A DNA stretch of 64,000 nucleotides from Candidatus Pantoea floridensis (GTDB lineage: Bacteria > Pseudomonadota > Gammaproteobacteria > Enterobacterales > Enterobacteriaceae), in assembly GCF_900215435.1 (NCBI RefSeq), contig NZ_OCMY01000001.1, forward strand, positions 3,472,001 through 3,536,000. The letters run 5' to 3'. Under the pieces are notes generated by a model, which searched no databases, was not told where the DNA came from, and was given only the letters and a program-made list of their open reading frames with translations. This document shows positions 59,293 through 64,000 of the stretch, one piece after another (the first letter of the stretch is position 1; the number at the start of each line of letters is the position of its first letter). The translations under genes and the position numbers were made by a program.

Positions 59293-60633
59293 ATGAGTCA
59301 GACACAACGCCAGCTGCGGCTGGGCGCGATTATTCAGGGCGTATCCGGCAACATGTCGGCCTGGCGCCATCCCGATGCGGTCGCGGATGCCAGCATTAAT
59401 GTGGATTACGTGCTGGATCTGGCGCGCAAAGCGGAGCAGGCGAAGATCGATTTCTTGTTCGTGGCCGACGGCTTGTACATTACGCCGCAGTCGATTCCGC
59501 ACTTCCTCAATCGCTTCGAACCCATTACCTTGCTGTCGGCGCTGTCGCTGGTGACGAAACACATCGGCCTGGTCGCCACGCTCTCAACGTCCTACAGCGA
59601 ACCCTTTACCGTGGCGCGCCAGTTCGCCAGCCTCGATCATCTTAGCAGCGGCCGCGTCGGCTGGAACGTGGTGACCTCGCCGCTGGAAGGCTCGGCGAAA
59701 AACTTCTCACGCAGCAGCCATCCGGAACACGATGAGCGCTATCGCGTGGCCAGCGAATATCTGCAGGTGGTGAAAGGACTGTGGGATTCGTGGGAAGGCG
59801 ATGCCTTTGTGCGTGACAAGCAGAGCGGAGAATTTTTTGCTGCTGATAAGCTGCACACGCTGAACCATAAAGGCCACTACTTCTCGGTACAGGGGCCGCT
59901 AAACGTGGGGCGCTCACCGCAGGGACGGCCGATTGTGTTCCAGGCGGGCGCCTCCGAAGCGGGGAAAGCTTTTGCCGCAGAAGCTGCCGATGCTATCTAC
60001 ACGCGACAGGAGACGCTGGAGCAGGCGCGCGAGTTCCGCGAAGATGTGCGCCGTCGGCTAGTGGCGCGCGGCCGTGATGCCGACGAGATTCGCGTGTTTC
60101 AGGGCATCAGCGTGATTATCGGGGAAACGGAACAGGACGCCGAACGGCGCTATCAGCAAACCGCCGAACTGGTGACCATCGATAAAGCGCTCGACTACCT
60201 TGGCCGCTACTTTGAACATCACGATTTCAGCCAATATGCACTGGATGAACCCTTTCCGGAGATTGGCGAGCTGGGCAGCAACAGCTTCCGCAGCACCACC
60301 GATAAGATTAAACAGAACGCGCGTGAACGCGGTTTGACGCTGCGTCAGGCCGCGCTGGAGGAGGCCACGCCGCGCCCGAGTTTCCTTGGCACGGCACAGC
60401 AGGTGGCGGACGGGCTGGCAAACTGGTTCCTGGCCGGCGCCACCGACGGCTTTATCGTGCGCGGCGGCACGCCAACGGCGTTTGATGATTTTGTGGCGCA
60501 GGTGATTCCGCTGTTGCAGGCGCGCGGTATCTATCGCCATGAGTACGAAGGCGAGACGCTGCGGGAAAATCTCGGGCTGGCCGAGCCAGAGAACCAGTTC
60601 GTTGCACAGCGCCAGAGTCAGCAGGTGGCGTGA
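59293..60633 (+). CDS. NtaA/SnaA/DszA-family flavin-dependent monooxygenase
   Basis: A 446-residue luciferase-like protein of the FMN-dependent group that includes NtaA, SnaA, DszA and YxeK. It reads [20 protein letters not shown] at the start, [20 protein letters not shown] near 57, [19 protein letters not shown] near 112 and [15 protein letters not shown] near 217 for flavin binding. Such enzymes insert oxygen next to S or N and cleave the bond, using reduced FMN from a separate reductase, which is not encoded here. ATG 59293 has AAGGAGAG upstream. It closes the transporter operon. Confidence 0.9.
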   Translation: MSQTQRQLRLGAIIQGVSGNMSAWRHPDAVADASINVDYVLDLARKAEQAKIDFLFVADGLYITPQSIPHFLNRFEPITLLSALSLVTKHIGLVATLSTSYSEPFTVARQFASLDHLSSGRVGWNVVTSPLEGSAKNFSRSSHPEHDERYRVASEYLQVVKGLWDSWEGDAFVRDKQSGEFFAADKLHTLNHKGHYFSVQGPLNVGRSPQGRPIVFQAGASEAGKAFAAEAADAIYTRQETLEQAREFREDVRRRLVARGRDADEIRVFQGISVIIGETEQDAERRYQQTAELVTIDKALDYLGRYFEHHDFSQYALDEPFPEIGELGSNSFRSTTDKIKQNARERGLTLRQAALEEATPRPSFLGTAQQVADGLANWFLAGATDGFIVRGGTPTAFDDFVAQVIPLLQARGIYRHEYEGETLRENLGLAEPENQFVAQRQSQQVA

Positions 60634-60642
60634 TGTTCGCCA

Positions 60643-60691
60643 GGTCGCCATAAATGGCGACCCTACTGTAGGGTGCGCATTCATGCGCACC
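60643..60691. repeat. REPIN-like pair of GTAG-headed palindromes
   Basis: A CGCCAT-type unit on the minus strand (60643-60666) and a TGCGCAT-type unit on the plus strand (60668-60691), heads facing one base apart. It lies between the convergent monooxygenase and PhnD-like genes. Confidence 0.9.
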
Positions 60692-60697
60692 TGGACA

Positions 60698-61483
60698 TTA
60701 CAAAGCCGTTACGCCCAGCGCCGCAGCAGCATCCTTCCACGCTTTAACTTCGTCATAAAACGCCCTTTCGGTGACGCTGAAGCCGCCAATCAAATTCTCA
60801 TGCAGCAGATCCTGATAACGCGGATCGCTGGTCAGTTCTTGCAGCGCGCTGCGCAGTATCACCAGCGTTGCCGCATCGGTTTTGGCTGAGGTGATCAGCG
60901 GCAGTGCAGCACACAGCGGCGTTTCGCCGATGATCTCCAGCCCTGCCAGCTCGTCAGGGAAGTTGCGGCGCAGCAGCGCCCAGGTGATGCAGTCGATCGC
61001 CGCGATATCCGCGTGGCCGGCACGCAGCGCCGCCAGCGATTGGCGATGACTGCCGCTAAAATGCGTCTCGCTAAAGAATTTTCCATCCTGCGCCAGCGGC
61101 GCAATCACGTAGCGCAGCGCGTTAAAGCCGGAGTGCGAATCGTTGCTGTTGCACACTGCACGTCGACCACGAAAATCGCTGAGTGTCAGGTGCTCATCTT
61201 CGCTGCGCGCCACCAGCCAACTGCGATAGCGCGGGCCGTCGCAGCCCTGTGCACTTGACTGAAAGGTGCCAACCAGCTGCACATCCGGCAGCAGTTCTAC
61301 CAGCGGATAGCCGCAGGTTTGGCTCAGCAGCAGTGCGTCATCGCGCCAGTGCGGCAGTAAATTCTGCGGCCACGTAACCTCAGCCTGCACGCCGCGTTGC
61401 AGCAGCAGCGTCGTTAGCGCTGAGGTCAGGCCGATCGTCGCCTGATGATTGATGTGGTACATCGGTAACGAAATGATGGGCAT
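60698..61483 (-). CDS. PhnD-like substrate-binding domain protein without signal peptide
   Basis: A 261-residue protein of the PhnD/SsuA-like binding fold. It shows SQTCGYPLVELLPDVQLVGT near 70 and NSNDSHSGFNALRYVI near 120, where phosphonate-binding relatives have their Ser/Thr ligand loop. HADIAAIDCITWALL near 165 is also typical. It starts MPIISLPMYHINHQ with no signal peptide, so either it is cytoplasmic or the N-terminus is lost. AAGGA precedes ATG 61483. Its first 104 bases overlap the desaturase gene in another frame. No cognate permease is adjacent. Confidence 0.75.
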   Translation of the reverse strand: MPIISLPMYHINHQATIGLTSALTTLLLQRGVQAEVTWPQNLLPHWRDDALLLSQTCGYPLVELLPDVQLVGTFQSSAQGCDGPRYRSWLVARSEDEHLTLSDFRGRRAVCNSNDSHSGFNALRYVIAPLAQDGKFFSETHFSGSHRQSLAALRAGHADIAAIDCITWALLRRNFPDELAGLEIIGETPLCAALPLITSAKTDAATLVILRSALQELTSDPRYQDLLHENLIGGFSVTERAFYDEVKAWKDAAAALGVTAL

Positions 61484-62447
61484 TCTGTGCATCCTTATGC
61501 GTGCCCGGATGGGCGGTAACATCAACTGATTTGCGCCAGAAGCGCGCTAACCATTCGCCATAACCGGCGACGCGAAAACCGTGATTACGCTGGTGGTAGC
61601 CATCGCGATACAGCAAATAGACTTTGCGCAGGCCATACCACGGCAAACCGGGCAGATCGTGATGTACAGAATGATAGTTGAGATTGAGGAACAACAGACG
61701 CCAGGGCAGGGCAGCTTCATTATTTACCGAGCGCGCCAGCGGCTCTTCTTCAGCACGATGCTCGTAGAAAGAGCGCACCTTCGTTAGCATCAGCGCCGGG
61801 TAGCTTACCGCCAGCACGAACCACAGCGGCGAAAAGCCTTGCTGCGTCATCCAGTAAAACAGTCCGCTCAGCAGCGTGAGATGGCTGATCCACATCGCCA
61901 TGGCCGGTTTATCGCGCTGGATAAATGACGTAATGAGGGTGTTGATGGTCGTCGCCATATCAAACAGCGGACCCAGCAGTAAGCGTCCCGGAAAGGTGTT
62001 GCGCAGATGAACGATCTGCTGTTGCCACGGCTTGAGCTGTGCCCAGCGTTGCGGTGAAAGATAATAGGTTTCAGGATCTTCGTCGGGATCGGTCAGCGTG
62101 TGATTGCGGTGATGCGCCAAATGCGAATCACGATACAAACCATAGGGATACCACACCGCCAGCGGCAGCGTACCGAAGAGCTGGTTGAGGCGCGGCAAAC
62201 GCGTCGGATGACCGTGAATCAGCTCGTGCTGCAGCGAAAGATACCAGGTGGTAAAGAGGATCAGCAGCAGCGTGCTGAGGGCTAACCCCAGCGTTTGCCA
62301 GTAGATGACGCAGGCAAACCAGCCGCCATAAACGACCACCATTAATAGCCACGTCGGCAGCTCGCTGCGCCACAGCCAGCTGCGTGCCAGTTGATGTACC
62401 ACCTCGCGCTGTTGCGCATTGAGATAAGCCGCTGTCCCTTTACTCAT
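61380..62447 (-). CDS. Membrane fatty acid desaturase-like protein
   Basis: A 355-residue integral membrane di-iron protein. The three His boxes are complete: HELIHGH (74-80), HLAHHRNH (109-116) and HSVHHD near 256. Four hydrophobic segments lie between them. The family includes acyl-lipid desaturases and alkyl hydroxylases, so the substrate is uncertain. The last ~35 residues are polar, Ala- and His-rich, and overlap the start of the PhnD-like gene, which suggests that the original stop was lost and the tail is not part of the fold. It is divergent from the second monooxygenase gene. Confidence 0.85.
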   Translation of the reverse strand: MSKGTAAYLNAQQREVVHQLARSWLWRSELPTWLLMVVVYGGWFACVIYWQTLGLALSTLLLILFTTWYLSLQHELIHGHPTRLPRLNQLFGTLPLAVWYPYGLYRDSHLAHHRNHTLTDPDEDPETYYLSPQRWAQLKPWQQQIVHLRNTFPGRLLLGPLFDMATTINTLITSFIQRDKPAMAMWISHLTLLSGLFYWMTQQGFSPLWFVLAVSYPALMLTKVRSFYEHRAEEEPLARSVNNEAALPWRLLFLNLNYHSVHHDLPGLPWYGLRKVYLLYRDGYHQRNHGFRVAGYGEWLARFWRKSVDVTAHPGTHKDAQNAHHFVTDVPHQSSGDDRPDLSANDAAAATRRAG

Positions 62448-62651
62448 GAAGAAATTGCACCTGCCAAACGGGAATATGACAGCGAAGATGATTGATCTGC
62501 GTGACGATCACAAAGAATCTCTTTTTCTTAGTTATGCAAAAAAGTTGATGATGCGCGCGAAATCTATTGGCTATCAGTCACCTCGTCTGTGGCGTAACCT
62601 TGCTGTATCGAAAACGCTCGGGCCAATGCGGCCCACGGGGAGAATTTCAAC

Positions 62652-63674
62652 ATGAAAAAAATTGGCTTTTTATCTTTCGGTCACTGGACCCCATCACCAC
62701 AATCGGCCACCCGCTCCGCGCAGGATGTGCTGCTGCAATCGATTGATCTCGCAGTTGCTGCTGAAGAGTTAGGCGCGGATGGCGCTTATTTCCGCGTGCA
62801 TCATTTTGCGCGTCAGCTTAGCTCACCGTTTCCGCTGCTGGCGGCGGTGGGGGCGCGGACTAAAAAAATCGAGATTGGTACCGGCGTGATCGATATGCGC
62901 TACGAAAATCCGCTCTATATGGCGGAAGATGCCGGTGCGGCGGATCTGATCTCCAACGGTCGTCTGCAGCTGGGGCTGAGCCGTGGTTCACCGGAGCAGG
63001 TGATTGAAGGGTATCGCTACTTTGGATTTAATCCGCAGAACGGTGAGAGCGATGCTGATATGGGGCGTCGTCACACTGAAGCGCTGCTGGAAGTGCTGCG
63101 CGGTGAAGGTTTTGCCAAGCCCAATCCACAGCCGATGTTCCCGAACCCGCCGGGCCTGCTGCGTCTTGAGCCCTTCTCAGCCGGTTTACGTGAGCGCATC
63201 TGGTGGGGATCCGGATCCAATGCCACGTCGATTTGGGCGGCACAGCAGGGCATGAACCTGCAAAGCTCCACCCTAAAAGATGATGAAACCGGCGAACCTT
63301 TCCACGTGCAGCAGGCGAAACAGATTCGTGCCTATCGCGCAGCCTGGGAAGCCGCCGGACATCAACGCACGCCGCGCGTTTCGGTAAGCCGCAGTATTTT
63401 CGCACTGACCAACGACACCGACCGCGCCTACTTTGGCCGCAGCGGACAGGATCAGGATTCGGTTGGTTTCCTCGATGAGAAAACCCGTGCGATCTTCGGG
63501 CGCAGCTACGCCGCCGAGCCGGATAAGCTGATCCAACAGCTGGCGCAGGATGAAGGGATTGCCGAAGCCGATACGCTGCTGCTCACCATCCCGAACCAGC
63601 TGGGCGTGGATTACTGTGCGCACGTAATTGAAAGCATCCTCACCCACGTCGCACCCGAGTTGGGCTGGCGTTAA
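62652..63674 (+). CDS. LLM-class flavin-dependent oxidoreductase
   Basis: A 340-residue bacterial luciferase-like monooxygenase, of a different subgroup from the NtaA-type gene. It reads MKKIGFLSFGHWTPSPQSAT, GADGAYFRVHHFARQLSSPF near 42 and NGRLQLGLSRGSPEQVIEGY near 103, the FMN phosphate region. An unusual WWGSGSNATSIWAAQQGMNL near 183 replaces the usual GG-S flavin segment. The substrate is not known. GGGAGA lies eight bases before the ATG. It is transcribed alone, divergent from the desaturase and followed by a strong terminator. Confidence 0.87.
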   Translation: MKKIGFLSFGHWTPSPQSATRSAQDVLLQSIDLAVAAEELGADGAYFRVHHFARQLSSPFPLLAAVGARTKKIEIGTGVIDMRYENPLYMAEDAGAADLISNGRLQLGLSRGSPEQVIEGYRYFGFNPQNGESDADMGRRHTEALLEVLRGEGFAKPNPQPMFPNPPGLLRLEPFSAGLRERIWWGSGSNATSIWAAQQGMNLQSSTLKDDETGEPFHVQQAKQIRAYRAAWEAAGHQRTPRVSVSRSIFALTNDTDRAYFGRSGQDQDSVGFLDEKTRAIFGRSYAAEPDKLIQQLAQDEGIAEADTLLLTIPNQLGVDYCAHVIESILTHVAPELGWR

Positions 63675-63680
63675 GTCTCC

Positions 63681-63749
63681 AGGTGCGCAGCAGTGCGCAC
63701 CTGACCTGAAACTGCGCGGTCTTTAGTAGGGGCGCCATTCATGGCGACC
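63681..63749. repeat. REPIN-like pair of palindromes, first unit degenerate
   Basis: GGTGCGCA/TGCGCACC (63682-63701) lacks the GTAG head; a CGCCAT-type unit with GTAGGGG head lies at 63726-63749. A fragment CGCCATTCATAGCG follows at 63777-63790. Confidence 0.75.
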
Positions 63750-63795
63750 GATTCACGCTTAACTGACGAGCATTACGCCATTCATAGCGATCCAT

Positions 63796-63850
63796 AAAAT
63801 AACCCCAATAACTCCAAACCTTGCAATGCGGAGTTATTGGGGTTATTTTT
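63796..63850 (+). terminator. Very long intrinsic terminator
   Basis: A perfect 20-bp stem, 63796-63815 with 63830-63849, around a 14-base loop, flanked by A-rich bases on the left and a TTTTT run on the right. It separates the monooxygenase gene from the toxin gene and could stop transcription in both directions. Confidence 0.93.
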
Positions 63851-63879
63851 ATGTTTTCAGGATGCAGTAAGGCAAGTGC

Positions 63880-64000
63880 ATGGATAGCAGATCATTAATG
63901 GCTGAGATTAAGGCCGATGGTTGGGAACTGATACGCATTAACGGTAGCCATCACCATTTCGTCCATCCCGTAAAAAAAGGATTGGTGACGATACCGCACC
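63880..64000 (+). CDS. hicA: HicA-family mRNA interferase toxin (3' truncated)
   Basis: An ATG at 63880 with AAGG about eight bases upstream opens a frame that runs off the window. The 40 visible residues read MDSRSLMAEIKADGWELIRI, then NGSHHHFVHPVKKGLVTIPH. The GSHHHF-HP-(x)n-VTIPH pattern is the HicA double-stranded-RNA-binding-like fold with its catalytic His. HicA is usually ~60 residues and followed by the HicB antitoxin, which would lie just beyond the edge. It was too short for ORF calling here. Confidence 0.85.
   Translation, partial: MDSRSLMAEIKADGWELIRINGSHHHFVHPVKKGLVTIPH

Noticed and set aside
62446..62655. 69-codon frame in the desaturase-monooxygenase interval
   Set aside because: It begins on the desaturase start region, lacks a ribosome binding site and overlaps the next ATG by four bases; probably only the divergent promoter region.
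25677..63749. CRISPR array
   Set aside because: The repeats are palindromic, paired and scattered between genes, without regular spacers or cas genes.

Overview
The window looks like chromosomal DNA of an Erwiniaceae enterobacterium, most probably Pantoea or a close relative. The reasons are the complete hisGDCBHAFI operon with a polyhistidine leader peptide, a gene order collinear with the E. coli K-12 gnd - his - yeeZ - plaP - sbcB - dacD - sbmC - yeeA - yeeX segment, and GTAG-headed REP-like palindromes between many genes. The genus is an inference from protein resemblance and layout, not from a database search.

Layout. (1) 1-7.1 kb: AT-rich distal end of an O-antigen cluster (coiled-coil tail of an upstream gene, four GT4 glycosyltransferases, and GDP-mannose dehydratase plus GDP-4-keto-6-deoxymannose reductase, i.e. 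a GDP-D-rhamnose pathway), then gnd. (2) 8.6-11.6 kb: AT-rich three-gene gtr-type O-antigen modification cassette. (3) 11.7-17.4 kb, minus strand: AstE-like deacylase, periplasmic amino-acid binding protein, AT-rich acyltransferase-3 gene, and an overlapping hipA-hipB-ybaK operon with three evenly spaced palindromic operators. (4) 17.4-24.7 kb: his operon with attenuator, leader peptide and promoter. (5) 24.8-31.2 kb: yeeZ, puuB, puuD, puuA and plaP (putrescine uptake and gamma-glutamylation route). (6) 31.3-37.4 kb: DeoR-type regulator, ltnD-otnK-otnC-otnI and a GntP permease (L-threonate/four-carbon sugar acid use). (7) 37.5-48 kb: sbcB, dacD, sbmC/gyrI, yeeA, yeeX, an orphan LacI-like repressor, ydcF, a PanE paralogue and a complete second EF-G. 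(8) 48.1-63.7 kb: a peptide-type ABC importer with GNAT acetyltransferase and NtaA-family flavin monooxygenase, physically split by a compact chaperone-usher fimbrial operon (49.8-54.8 kb); then a PhnD-like protein, a membrane desaturase and a second luciferase-like monooxygenase. (9) 63.9 kb to the edge: start of a HicA-type toxin.

How parts work together. The first 7 kb, the gtr cassette and perhaps the acyltransferase shape and decorate surface polysaccharide. PlaP imports putrescine, PuuA glutamylates it, PuuB oxidises it and PuuD releases GABA; puuC, puuE and puuR are not here. LtnD, OtnI, OtnK and OtnC convert threonate-type acids to dihydroxyacetone phosphate and CO2. The acetyltransferase, importer and monooxygenase set resembles the logic of the Bacillus S-(2-succino)cysteine (yxe) route, which suggests salvage of an organosulfur or N-substituted compound, though the substrate is unknown.

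The most notable items are the HipA-HipB-YbaK operon with three operators at 41-bp spacing, the 45-bp element shared by two promoters on either side of the fimbrial insertion, two small upstream ORFs with strong ribosome binding sites, and a REPIN-like repeat family confined to the part of the window beyond 25 kb.
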